From NCBI GenBank assembly GCA_035288865.1, contig DATDZA010000035.1, positions 1-64,000 on the forward strand: a stretch of 64,000 nucleotides of DNA, in the 5' to 3' direction. Each line of letters starts with the position of its first letter. Positions within the stretch are counted from its first letter, which is position 1. Of this stretch, positions 42,501 to 50,269 are shown one piece after another. The position numbers and the translations under genes are program-made. Below the pieces are notes generated by a model. It saw only the letters and a list, made by a program, of their open reading frames with translations. It was not told where the DNA came from and did no database searches. The DNA comes from GCA-2688775 sp035288865 (lineage in GTDB: Archaea; Nanobdellota; Nanobdellia; Woesearchaeales; GW2011-AR4).

Positions 42501-45464
42501 GAAAATAAATTTTATGGATTTGACAACAATACTTTCCTGACTATAATTAGGCAGCAAATAGAACTAGCTAATGATGGAGTATACGTTTATTATGCAGCGT
42601 GCAAAAATAAAGCCCAATCCGTTTCAAACACTTCCCAAATAAACTTCAATGTAAATCTTGCCAGCCCACTGAATGTTATATCCCATACTCCTTTATACTT
42701 TAATACCAGCATTATTGTTTTGGCTGTAGAAACAAATAAACTTGCGCAGTGCAAATATTCAGAAACGGATCCGACAGTTCAAACTGGTTTTATATTCGGA
42801 GCGCCTTCTTACGGCCATACGGTTCAACTTACGCTTCCAACCGGAAGGCACGACTTTTATGTCGCATGTAAGGACCAGTACCTTCAACAGTGGTCGAGCC
42901 CGTTGAAAGTGAGCTTGATTGCGGACCCAACTCAGCCCATCATGCTTTTTGTGAATGACACAAGCACGCTTGAATTTGCAGTCGAGAAAACATGCAATAC
43001 CGATAAACTCAGGGTAAAATTCCTTGGAGAAGATCCGGAATCCGGAATTAAAAATTACTTTTATTCAATCATAAAGAATAATCTTCCCATAACTCCGCTT
43101 ACAGACGCTTTCAATGGAAACGAGTGGATATGGGTACAGAATTTAAGTCTTCAGGACAATTCGTTATATTTCTTTAGCGTTCAGGCTAAAAATTATGCAG
43201 AACTTAGCAGCGCGCCTAAAATAAGTGACGGAATAACTGTTGATACTTCGGCATGCATGCCGGCTGCGCGATGCCAAGATGGAGTAATAAATCAGGCAAA
43301 TGAAGAGTGTGATAAAACTTCGTTTGGATCGATTAACAGTTGCCTTAATTATACCAATTTCGTTGGAGGTCACTTGCAGTGCAATATTAACTGCCAGCTT
43401 GACACTTCAGGATGTGTTAAATTACCTGACTGCGGCAACAATAGACTTGATCCAGGAGAAAGCTGCGACGGCAACCTATTTGGTGCAATTAATTCATGCA
43501 CAAATTTTAGCACGTTCAGTGGAGGATCTTTAAGATGCTCTCCAACAACCTGCCAACTTGATACTTCATTCTGCACAGAAAAGCCAAAATGTGGAAACAG
43601 TGTAATTGATTTAGGAGAAAGCTGTGACACGTTCAACTTAGGGCCACTAAGCGGAAAATGCGTTGATTACAACCCATCAACATTTACTGATGGAAATTTA
43701 TCCTGCAATTCATGTAAGATTAATACATTAGGCTGCCAAGGCATTCAAGGCTCGTGCGGAAACGGAATAATCAACATTGGTGAAACATGCGACGGCATTA
43801 ATTTTGGGCAGATTAAAGGTTGCACAAACTTCACCACTTTTAACGGTGGAACGCTAAAATGCGACGCTTCAAATTGCCAGCTTGACACTTCGTCCTGCAT
43901 AGAAAAACCAAAATGTGGAAACACTGTAATTGATTTAGGAGAAAGCTGTGACTCCAATAATTTAGGTCCTTTGACCGGCAACTGCATTGATTACAGCTAC
44001 GACTTTAACGCCGGCACATTAAACTGTACTTCATGTAAATTGGACACGGGTGCTTGCTCACGGGCGTCTCTGTGCGGAAACAACAGGCTTGACACCGGAG
44101 AGACCTGCGACGGCACTAAATTTACTTTGAGTGATTTAACCTGCAATAGTTATAATTCTAATTTCCGAAATGGAACTTTAGTGTGCGGCAGTTCCTGCAG
44201 CATAAGCACTAGGAATTGCAATTCGAATGTGACTGTTCAGCCTCCGATTACCTGCAAGGACAACGGAACGTGTAAAATAAATGATGCATGCGATGATAGT
44301 TCCGATTGCGAGAGCAGATACTGCGATTCAAATAAAAAATGCCAGACACCTTCCTGCACAGATGTAACCAAAAACCAGGATGAGTCGGATATTGACTGCG
44401 GTGGAAGCTGCGCAAAATGTGAAAGTAATAAAGCATGCAGGTCAAGCAGTGACTGTCTGGCAGGCTCGTGCAATTTTGGAATGTGTGGCTCCCAAGAATT
44501 ATGCCTTGATGGAGAATTAAGCCCTGGCGAAACTGACATAGACTGCGGCGGGCAGTGCCCAAAAAAATGCTCTGAAGAAAGAAGCTGCGAAGTTGACGCA
44601 GACTGTCAGTCTGAATTAGTGTGTAGGTATTCACAATGTAAGCAGCCTGCCCTACCACAACCACAAAACCCAACGGAGACGGACACAGACGGAGACGGAA
44701 TGACCGACAACTGGGAAGTTGAAAATGGATTAAATCCTAATGATCCCAATGACGCCGAGGCCGATGATGATAAAGACGGTCTGACTAATCTCCAGGAGTT
44801 TAAATTAAAAGACACGTACAGCAGTAGTGCTGATCCTCACAATGCAGACACAGACGGTGATGGAATCAATGATGGAGATGAAGTCCAGGCTGGTACAAAT
44901 CCCCTTGATGCAAAAGATTTCACAAAATCAAGCAAAACAAAAATTATATTATTTATCCTCGGTGCAATAATCTTGATTTCCGGTTTTGGCTATTTGGCGT
45001 ACAATGCAGTTCAAAAAAGAAAAGAAAATGAATTTGAAATTCCGAGACAAAGAGAATTACCCAGACAAAGAGAATCTCCTGTAATCCCTCAATCGCCCAG
45101 GCCTGCACAGCCTGTTTTCAGGCCAAGACTAAATTATGGTGCAGATCAAATGCGGATAAATGAATCCTTAAGGGCAAAACAGCAGCAGATGGATTTGGAA
45201 AGAAAAAGATTATTTGAGCCTTTTGGAGCTGTAAAGCCACAAGCACAAAAAACACAACAGAGTGCACCAGAAACACAAAAAGAAGAGCAAAAAGCCAAGC
45301 CTAAGAATAAAGAAATTAAGCGTCAACATAAACCAAACAGAGAGAGTAAGAAAAAAGTCCGTCCCAAAAAGTCGAAAGAAGATGTATTTATTAAGCTTCA
45401 GGAAATAGCAAGAGAGTCAAAAAATAAAATAAAAGGAAAGAACAAAAATGCAAGTGCAAAATGA
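39540..45464 (+). CDS. Giant modular Cys-rich surface protein with C-terminal anchor, 1,974 aa
   Basis: The signal peptide is at 1-25. An FnIII-like domain lies at about 193-283 (ISMSWSDECS-type RFTMSWSDECS). Several Ig-like domains follow (at about 750: VDTTPPTLNITPATGAIL). At about 1245-1560 there are six Cys-rich repeats of about 50 residues, each opening CGNxxIxxGExCD (DUF4215-like). Acidic TSP3-type calcium repeats follow (DTDGDGMTDNWEVENGLNPN). A membrane helix at about 1800-1823 precedes a 150-residue basic, Lys/Gln-rich tail. That tail should be cytoplasmic, so the protein could link an external stalk to the cell interior. Start and stop overlap the neighbours (ATGA at both ends). Confidence 0.8.
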   Translation: MKIDKIFLTILAVSIFLTASSIVYSQSGATVLGCCTNPGAGDRSCSSQRLVQLDEECCPKPESNFLSYYKSAQNPQGPANYNECSSNFFFVNRDCGTVNACALGCCCSNTGGVLAPQSQCTGTGSTFYGGTTICSEVCANPQCNDNLDNDNNGCADFNGADTGCSSTADNEESGGSCSNIAGACLNPAYVPKLTSFEIRPVKGEKRFTMSWSDECSAGASFYEIFKCTGSGCTNFALIGTSTAATFDDSSDLSFGVAYTYQVKSHYTLQAATPIINKTASLGNIECLGKFSTNNFCANNSAYACDSFNKLILSVNCNSPKICSINNNVPVCIARSNCSIGNPFGLFGARNDCEVGKYCFYDKSFSTVNYCFGCEPSMSCYDYKSQQTCTRDNCGVGSCMWKNIGNDFDAGACVSTDEYNCKWCVEKGTSSIGTNRVFNNIFDVCTLEKSRALSQGNFRCYFNNGVATSCQDMGCRSYDPSQCSSENIQHDENNNLINPSGDECGIKVCQNIGNQCVKNADGDNASDCMEDLCEMDYFAPNTTLIPIIKQGVIDSFNINIYDKLSANSSPNLQNSGNYSTYICVEPCGQQGHPYDNFTTSRKLILSGLGIFDGSSGSKILSLQEGNNVVRYYSQDPAKNLEQVKSITIEAHSNSLNPHVIGINVTGASKINQKFITSNSRPTITVLFLDPAIITFARVVNRNTGFMVQLQPSSELNNILNLNINQNIPDGEYTFELNAKNQNNLFMNSLYTAAIIVDTTPPTLNITPATGAILNLTPVNVLLAFSEEVVLSTAKINLADISGSFSTNNKKNYVSSLNLSDGNKVLEVSAKDYAGNQVGRTSTFIVDAYPTQISLSQPQFGVSPTYNFNIAVQTDNNAQCRYELDNNLDFEFMNTFSSTGGVIHIIQNFNRITVGDTNVHKLYVKCQASRGLASNIFDLSVDTSPPQIINSFAYPNPIIERPIRTSLTVQTDEPAICKYSANTNDFNSMENKFYGFDNNTFLTIIRQQIELANDGVYVYYAACKNKAQSVSNTSQINFNVNLASPLNVISHTPLYFNTSIIVLAVETNKLAQCKYSETDPTVQTGFIFGAPSYGHTVQLTLPTGRHDFYVACKDQYLQQWSSPLKVSLIADPTQPIMLFVNDTSTLEFAVEKTCNTDKLRVKFLGEDPESGIKNYFYSIIKNNLPITPLTDAFNGNEWIWVQNLSLQDNSLYFFSVQAKNYAELSSAPKISDGITVDTSACMPAARCQDGVINQANEECDKTSFGSINSCLNYTNFVGGHLQCNINCQLDTSGCVKLPDCGNNRLDPGESCDGNLFGAINSCTNFSTFSGGSLRCSPTTCQLDTSFCTEKPKCGNSVIDLGESCDTFNLGPLSGKCVDYNPSTFTDGNLSCNSCKINTLGCQGIQGSCGNGIINIGETCDGINFGQIKGCTNFTTFNGGTLKCDASNCQLDTSSCIEKPKCGNTVIDLGESCDSNNLGPLTGNCIDYSYDFNAGTLNCTSCKLDTGACSRASLCGNNRLDTGETCDGTKFTLSDLTCNSYNSNFRNGTLVCGSSCSISTRNCNSNVTVQPPITCKDNGTCKINDACDDSSDCESRYCDSNKKCQTPSCTDVTKNQDESDIDCGGSCAKCESNKACRSSSDCLAGSCNFGMCGSQELCLDGELSPGETDIDCGGQCPKKCSEERSCEVDADCQSELVCRYSQCKQPALPQPQNPTETDTDGDGMTDNWEVENGLNPNDPNDAEADDDKDGLTNLQEFKLKDTYSSSADPHNADTDGDGINDGDEVQAGTNPLDAKDFTKSSKTKIILFILGAIILISGFGYLAYNAVQKRKENEFEIPRQRELPRQRESPVIPQSPRPAQPVFRPRLNYGADQMRINESLRAKQQQMDLERKRLFEPFGAVKPQAQKTQQSAPETQKEEQKAKPKNKEIKRQHKPNRESKKKVRPKKSKEDVFIKLQEIARESKNKIKGKNKNASAK

Positions 45465-45943
45465 GGAAATCGCAGCTCTATGGCCAGATTTTTATTTACA
45501 TCCTGACGATACTCCTAATATTTTTTATTCTAATTTATGGATACAACGCAATTTCTAATTTTAAAGGCAGGACTGAACAGATAGTTTCATTGAAACTTGG
45601 CGAAGAAATCAAGAATTCTGTGCAAAGCATAACTCCAGATTTTGGAAGTGTGGTTAAAAAGGAACTTGACATTGGAGGCGCTTCTGAGATATGTTTTGTT
45701 GAGAGCTATAATATCCCTAGCCTTCCAATTGATACAAGAAACAAATATCCCTTAATACAGGATAGCGTGGACTCGAAAAGCGGCAAGAATGTTTTTTTGG
45801 TCGGGAAAAATGCCGAAACATCTTTTTATGGTGGAATCATTTCAGTTGAGCCGGACCTACTCTGCATTGCTCCAAAGGGTGGAAGAGTAAATTTGAAATT
45901 GGAAGGTATGGGTGACCATGCTGATATAACTAAGTGGACTTAA
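45461..45943 (+). CDS. Pilin-like single-helix protein, 160 aa
   Basis: A short basic start (MRKSQLYGQ) leads into one hydrophobic helix IFIYILTILLIFFILIYGY, then a soluble 125-residue domain with two cysteines (EICFVESYN; DLLCIAPKGG). This is the layout of pilin-like proteins repeated through the cluster. It overlaps the giant protein gene by ATGA and is followed by TAAAATG, so it is probably translated by coupling. No family is recognised. Confidence 0.65.
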   Translation: MRKSQLYGQIFIYILTILLIFFILIYGYNAISNFKGRTEQIVSLKLGEEIKNSVQSITPDFGSVVKKELDIGGASEICFVESYNIPSLPIDTRNKYPLIQDSVDSKSGKNVFLVGKNAETSFYGGIISVEPDLLCIAPKGGRVNLKLEGMGDHADITKWT

Positions 45944-45944
45944 A

Positions 45945-46973
45945 ATGAGAAATAAAAAAGCCTTTGAGATACAGTTCAACTGGATTTTTGTGCTTATAGC
46001 TGGAGCCGCAATACTGGTAATTTTCTCATTGGTAATATTCAAGCAAAAAAGCTTATCTGAGCAATCTACAAACAGCATTGCGCTTAGAAGCATAGAGTCT
46101 GTTGTCGCCGGCACCAGCGTCAGCACAGACGTATCAAGCTTGATAACTGTGCCGGATTTGAGCATAGGAGTTGACTGCGGCAAAATTTCAATAGGTAAAA
46201 TTTCAAAGCAGTATCCGCGGCTGGTTTTATTTTCTCCGTCATTAATAAAAGGCAACAAGATAATCGCGCAGACTTTATCTTTCAGCGCGCCTTATAAGTC
46301 TTCAAATCTCCTTTTTATGACGAGCCAGCAGATAAAATATATTCTTATAGGTGATTCACCTTTAATTAAATCTATAAACAAATCATTGTCATCAGAAATC
46401 AATAAGGAAATTTTTTCTTCCTACGACCCGTCAAAGATTAAAAATTCCAATAATTACAAAGTTCGGTTTGTTTTTGACAATATAGGCTCATCACCCCTCA
46501 CTTTTCCGAATTCATTATCAAAAATGCCCGACGGCGATGTTACGGCATTGAAAATAACGGGAAATTTAGATAATGGGGTGATTGATTTTTACGAGAATAA
46601 TGCCGGATCTTTTGTGAACAAAGGCACATCCTATTATATAGGGAAAGCGGCATTGATAGGTGCAATTTACGCGGACACCGTGGAACATTATGAATGTAAT
46701 ATAAAGAATGTTTTTGCAAGGCATGGTATTGTTAGTGACGTGTATCTCAGCAGAACTACTGACTTGAACAATGATGCCTTTTTGAGTTCGGAATGCAAAC
46801 AGGCTTATTCAACTTCACTCTCGCTTATATCTAATATAGGAGCTGCGTCGAGAAATCTCGCGCGTGCCACGCCGCTATCGCAATCGGATGTAAACATAAT
46901 TATTGGCTCTTCTGATCCGTTATCAATTCAAAATAAGGAAACTCAGAAATTTTCCTGCCCCCTTATTTATTAA
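45945..46973 (+). CDS. Pilin-like single-helix protein with large head, 342 aa
   Basis: MRNKKAFEIQF is followed by the helix NWIFVLIAGAAILVIFSLVI; the remaining 300 residues form a mixed alpha/beta extracytoplasmic domain with Cys at CGKIS, YECNIK, SECKQA and SCPLIY. A long head behind a pilin-like stem suggests a minor pilin or tip component. The ATG follows the previous stop by one base (TAAAATG). I do not recognise the domain. Confidence 0.65.
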   Translation: MRNKKAFEIQFNWIFVLIAGAAILVIFSLVIFKQKSLSEQSTNSIALRSIESVVAGTSVSTDVSSLITVPDLSIGVDCGKISIGKISKQYPRLVLFSPSLIKGNKIIAQTLSFSAPYKSSNLLFMTSQQIKYILIGDSPLIKSINKSLSSEINKEIFSSYDPSKIKNSNNYKVRFVFDNIGSSPLTFPNSLSKMPDGDVTALKITGNLDNGVIDFYENNAGSFVNKGTSYYIGKAALIGAIYADTVEHYECNIKNVFARHGIVSDVYLSRTTDLNNDAFLSSECKQAYSTSLSLISNIGAASRNLARATPLSQSDVNIIIGSSDPLSIQNKETQKFSCPLIY

Positions 46974-46974
46974 A

Positions 46975-47463
46975 ATGAATAATAGAAAAGCCCAGATACA
47001 GATTTTTGAGACAATAGCCGTATTAGTTGTATTTTTCATGCTTTTAGGGATAGGATTTATTTTTTATACAAAAGTTATTAGTAGCAATATTGAATCTGAC
47101 ACGGCAGAAATCTCCCAAAGCAAATCTATTTCAATAGCCCAGCGCGTCATGTTTCTTCCGGAAATACAATGCAGCGAGGATAGCGTTCCGAAAGAGAACT
47201 GCATTGACACTTTGAAATTAGATTCAGCAATTTCTGTCATCAATAAACCTGAGAATTCACTTTACTATTACGATTTATTTGAATTCAGTGACATAAGTAT
47301 AAAAGAGATTTATCCTTCTTCCGGTGCCGCAATTCAATTGTATTCTAAATTTACAACTGACTATAAAAATAAATTTCAAACAAATATCCCAGTTGCCTTG
47401 TATGACCCTAAAACTAAAATAAATAAATTTGGATTAATTAGCATAACGACGCAAACAAAATGA
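46975..47463 (+). CDS. Pilin-like single-helix protein, 162 aa
   Basis: MNNRKAQIQIFE precedes the helix TIAVLVVFFMLLGIGFIFYT. The KAQ-x-x-I-x-E pattern right before the hydrophobic stretch is close to that of archaeal prepilins, where a peptidase cuts after KA or KG. The head of about 120 residues has the pair CSEDS...CIDTLK. The ATG at 46975 follows TAA plus one A, and an upstream in-frame Met inside the previous gene is not used. The stop overlaps the next ATG (ATGA). Confidence 0.65.
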   Translation: MNNRKAQIQIFETIAVLVVFFMLLGIGFIFYTKVISSNIESDTAEISQSKSISIAQRVMFLPEIQCSEDSVPKENCIDTLKLDSAISVINKPENSLYYYDLFEFSDISIKEIYPSSGAAIQLYSKFTTDYKNKFQTNIPVALYDPKTKINKFGLISITTQTK

Positions 47464-47954
47464 AAAAGGCTCAAACAGAGATATTGGGGCTTGCAATTGT
47501 AGTTGTTCTAGTGATTATCGGGACTATCCTTGTTGTAAAATTTGGATTTACCAAATCAACAAATGTTAGAAATGATTTTACAAGCTCACAGGAGGCCTCT
47601 AACATACTTAACACTTTTTTAAAAACATCAGCTCCAGATTGCTCCCAGCTTACTATGACGGAATTATTGCAGGACTGCGCGCAGGGAACCGGATTAGTTT
47701 GCAGCAATGGTGAAGACTCGTGCAGTTTCGTCAAATCTGCCGCTACAGCAATTCTTTCAGGAACTATCGGCGCTGAAAAGAAGAAATATGAATTTCTAGC
47801 GTGCAGTAACTTTAACATGAAAGAAATAAAATGCTATGATACACCTCCTTTGGTTGAAATTGGACAATCTTGCCCAGGGCAGAAAAAATTGAAAATATTT
47901 CCAATACCAATAAATCCAGGGACAATTTACGTTAAATTGGAGATTTGCAATTAA
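47460..47954 (+). CDS. Pilin-like single-helix protein, 164 aa
   Basis: MKKAQTEILGLAIVVVLVII is a classical class III-like prepilin start: KKA, then QTEI with a Glu three to five residues after the likely cut, then the hydrophobic helix. The Cys-containing head (CSQLTMTEL, QDCAQGTGLVCSNGEDSC) holds about eight cysteines, pointing to disulfides outside the cell. It is coupled to the gene before it by ATGA and ends the first sub-operon of the cluster. Confidence 0.7.
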   Translation: MKKAQTEILGLAIVVVLVIIGTILVVKFGFTKSTNVRNDFTSSQEASNILNTFLKTSAPDCSQLTMTELLQDCAQGTGLVCSNGEDSCSFVKSAATAILSGTIGAEKKKYEFLACSNFNMKEIKCYDTPPLVEIGQSCPGQKKLKIFPIPINPGTIYVKLEICN

Positions 47955-48191
47955 AAGGTAATATGGGAAAATATATTTGAAAAAATGAAGTTATAACTAA
48001 CTCATTACAAAACATAATAATCTACGAATAAAACTTCCTGCTATGTAAAATCCAAAGAGGAGACATGTTTAATGCCGTAGTTGCACAATATTAATTCCCT
48101 CCCTTACGAATTAAAGTTTTGGCCGTGTGTGGGAACTTCCGATATATTTAAATATAACTTCCTTTACAAGTTGCCTAATAAAGAGGATAAC
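47955..48191 (+). promoter_or_regulatory. Spacer with internal promoter of the pilin-like cluster
   Basis: 236 bases without a supported gene. ATATATTTAAATATAAC at about 48142-48158 is a strong TATA-like site, and GAGGAT lies eight bases before the ATG at 48192, so unlike most promoters here this one would give an mRNA with a short leader and a ribosome-binding site. Nothing else is seen. Confidence 0.5.
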
Positions 48192-48488
48192 ATGAGAAAA
48201 AAAGCGCAGGGTATGTCTATCAACGTGATTATCATAGCTGCCATTGGACTGGCAGTTTTAGTTGTTCTGTTCGCTATATTCACAGGCAGGCTTAACATAT
48301 TCAGCTTGGGTATTTCAAAGACCGCATCCTGTGAGAATGCGTGCAAGGCACAGGCGAAAGGATTTGGAACAGAATCCAATGATGCTGCCTGCAGGGCAGA
48401 TTCAACTGGAACGAGAACCTATGTTCCGGGTAAATATGACGATGTGCCAGCCGGGGGAGCATGCTGTTGTGTCCCATCCTTTAATTAA
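48192..48488 (+). CDS. Small pilin-like Cys-rich protein, paralogue A, 98 aa
   Basis: MRKKAQGMSINVIIIAAIGL continues into the helix AVLVVLFAIFTGR, followed by a 60-residue domain with seven cysteines including a C-terminal CCCV. The next gene shares QGM-S/P-I/V-NVIIIA and the FTGR end of the helix, so the two are paralogues. GAGGAT lies eight bases upstream of the ATG. The small size and high cysteine content suggest a compact disulfide-bonded subunit. Confidence 0.65.
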   Translation: MRKKAQGMSINVIIIAAIGLAVLVVLFAIFTGRLNIFSLGISKTASCENACKAQAKGFGTESNDAACRADSTGTRTYVPGKYDDVPAGGACCCVPSFN

Positions 48489-48527
48489 ACCAAATATTTA
48501 TATATCTGATTCTCTAAAATTCTTGTA

Positions 48528-48806
48528 ATGGTTGGAGTTAATCGTAGGTCGCAAGGAATGCCGGTAAATGTAATAATTATAGCAGTTCTTGCCTTGATAG
48601 TATTAGTCGTTCTGACTATTATATTTACTGGCAGGATTAGGATATTTTCATCAACTTTGGAAAGTTGCCAAGCAAAACAAGGGCAGTGTGAAACTGGCCC
48701 TTTTTGTTCATCCAACAAGGCACTTGTTACTGGAACCAACTGTCCGGAAACAGCACAAGACAAACCTAATAAAAAAATATGTTGTGTTCAAGTATTAAAT
48801 CCATAA
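48528..48806 (+). CDS. Small pilin-like Cys-rich protein, paralogue B, 92 aa
   Basis: MVGVNRRSQGMPVNVIIIAV continues as a hydrophobic helix to IFTGR, then a 50-residue head with six cysteines ending KICCVQVLNP. It parallels paralogue A in the helix and in the paired C-terminal cysteines. It has its own leaderless-type promoter, TTTATATA at about 48497-48504, 24 nt before the ATG, although paralogue A ends only 39 nt upstream; separate expression levels are possible. Confidence 0.65.
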   Translation: MVGVNRRSQGMPVNVIIIAVLALIVLVVLTIIFTGRIRIFSSTLESCQAKQGQCETGPFCSSNKALVTGTNCPETAQDKPNKKICCVQVLNP

Positions 48807-48816
48807 TTTGAATAAA

Positions 48817-48939
48817 ATGCAATCTCTATTTAAAAAATCCCAATCAAGGAATGTTTTTGTATGGATTATAGGCCTTGCGCTAGCTATACTATTTCTATTG
48901 GTAGTAGGGAGGGTTTTAGGTGTCCTTAGGCCAAAGTAA
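48817..48939 (+). CDS. Very small single-helix membrane protein, 40 aa
   Basis: An ATG in TAAAATG context begins MQSLFKKSQSRNVFVWIIGL, then ALAILFLLVVGRVLGVLRPK and a stop. A basic start, one hydrophobic helix and a basic end match the other cluster members minus the head domain. It fills the gap between paralogue B and the 401-residue gene and overlaps the latter by 20 bases. The hydrophobic, frame-consistent content supports it as real; it could be an accessory subunit or a stem-only pilin. Confidence 0.55.
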   Translation: MQSLFKKSQSRNVFVWIIGLALAILFLLVVGRVLGVLRPK

Positions 48940-50125
48940 TAAGGGAATTGAATGGAACTTTCTGATTGAAATCCTTCTCCTCCTAGTTGCAACAACTCTA
49001 ATAATTACAATATTTACTATAGCGGCAGGAAGGGCTGACGACAAAACATCAGAAAATCTTTGTAGGGGATTTAACGCGATAAGATATGCTACTCAAATTG
49101 GGGAGGGTAAATTGAGTATAACTGCTGCGCCTAATGCGTGTAAAACAATAGATAAAAAAGATGTTCCTAGCAAAGATTATAAGAACAATGCCGATAGCAC
49201 TAAGGACGGCGCCCAAAAAGAAATCAGAGATTTAATGGCAAGGTGCTGGTGGATGTGGCTTGAAGGAAACCAAAAAAATATGTTTGATAAAAGTTTTTAT
49301 AACTGGCAAAATGGATGTTTTATATGTTATACTTTTTCAACTGGCAAAGATGTGGGATATATGAAGTATGAGGATCTTTCGACATCTCTAAATCAACCTT
49401 ATTATGCTGTAGATAAGACGGATAGATGTGCTCCTTTAGGCCAAGGAGGGAAGTGTATGGATTCTTGCACCGAACCATTTACAACAGAAGTACCCTCGAG
49501 CAAGTGCAATCCTCAAGAAAGTTTAGCTGTAGAAATGGGCAACAAATTAATTAATCCAGACTCAACGACAGGTTCAAACTCAAAAACCGATGGGAAAACC
49601 AGCACAGGAGTTCAAATAAGAAAATGCTGCGCTGCCGAAAATGAATGTGAAAATCGGGGTGGGAGATGCCTGCCTAAGCCTGATCAAGTTTATTCGGTTC
49701 CTTATACAGGCTGGGCGTGCAAGCAAGGTCATTGCTATTTGGAACCAGACAGAATGGCATCTTATCTTGATTACATACAGGGAACAAGAGGAGCAGGCGG
49801 AGGCGCCGGAAAAGTTCTTTTCTTAAATGAGGGTGGAATCAATCCCAGAACAAAATATGCAATTACTTTTGTAAGCCCTGGAGATAGTTCATGGAACTGG
49901 AATTTTGTTGTTAAAGCTGGAACAGCAGCAGGAGCTATAGGCGCGGGTATATTATTACAAGCAGTTCCTGTTATTGGCACTGTTGGGGGTTTGACCATGG
50001 CGGCTGTAGCATCCTACGAGTTAATATCAGCAGGAAATCCATCTGAGTATAATTATATTTTTGTATCAAGCTACGATAGTGTGAAAAACCAATGTGAAAT
50101 AGAAGCAGGAGCTGGTGAAAAATAA
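48920..50125 (+). CDS. Pilin-like Cys-rich protein with C-terminal hydrophobic region, 401 aa
   Basis: The start is a GTG with GGGAGG seven bases upstream, inside the end of the 40-aa gene. SNKGIEWNFLIEILLLLVAT gives the KG-x-E pattern before a hydrophobic helix. The central head has many cysteines (CRGFNA, CWWMW, CFICY, CCAAENECENRGGRC). A second hydrophobic region, GAIGAGILLQAVPVIGTVGG then LTMAAVASYELI, lies near residues 345-375, so it may span the membrane twice or be pore-like. No family is recognised. Confidence 0.65.
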   Translation: MSLGQSNKGIEWNFLIEILLLLVATTLIITIFTIAAGRADDKTSENLCRGFNAIRYATQIGEGKLSITAAPNACKTIDKKDVPSKDYKNNADSTKDGAQKEIRDLMARCWWMWLEGNQKNMFDKSFYNWQNGCFICYTFSTGKDVGYMKYEDLSTSLNQPYYAVDKTDRCAPLGQGGKCMDSCTEPFTTEVPSSKCNPQESLAVEMGNKLINPDSTTGSNSKTDGKTSTGVQIRKCCAAENECENRGGRCLPKPDQVYSVPYTGWACKQGHCYLEPDRMASYLDYIQGTRGAGGGAGKVLFLNEGGINPRTKYAITFVSPGDSSWNWNFVVKAGTAAGAIGAGILLQAVPVIGTVGGLTMAAVASYELISAGNPSEYNYIFVSSYDSVKNQCEIEAGAGEK

Positions 50126-50268
50126 TTTCAAATAAATCTGCAATAATAGAAAGCACTTTAATTAAAGCTTTAATAGCATTAGCTATATTAGCAGTAGCTA
50201 TTGGGTTATATGTAATATTCAGCGGAAGATCCAGTTCGATAATTAAAAGTATTACGGATTTGTTCTAA
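50125..50268 (+). CDS. Very small single-helix membrane protein, 47 aa, non-ATG start
   Basis: A frame open from an in-frame TGA at 50116 to TAA at 50266-50268 encodes SNKSAIIESTLIKALIALAI, LAVAIGLYVIFSGRSSSIIK, SITDLF. This is the basic-helix-basic layout of its neighbours, with an IIE before the helix. It contains no ATG, GTG or TTG in the needed place; ATT at 50125 (overlapping the previous TAA) or ATA at 50122 would start it, with GGTGA five to seven bases upstream. It fills an otherwise empty 144-nt gap and is followed by TAAAATG. Rare ATT/ATA starts are known but uncommon. Confidence 0.5.
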   Translation: MSNKSAIIESTLIKALIALAILAVAIGLYVIFSGRSSSIIKSITDLF

Positions 50269-50269
50269 A

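Noticed and set aside
43370..44673. Several minus-strand frames opposite the DUF4215-like repeats
   Set aside because: They repeat with the same period as the plus-strand repeats and contain near-identical peptides, as expected for shadows of a repeated gene.
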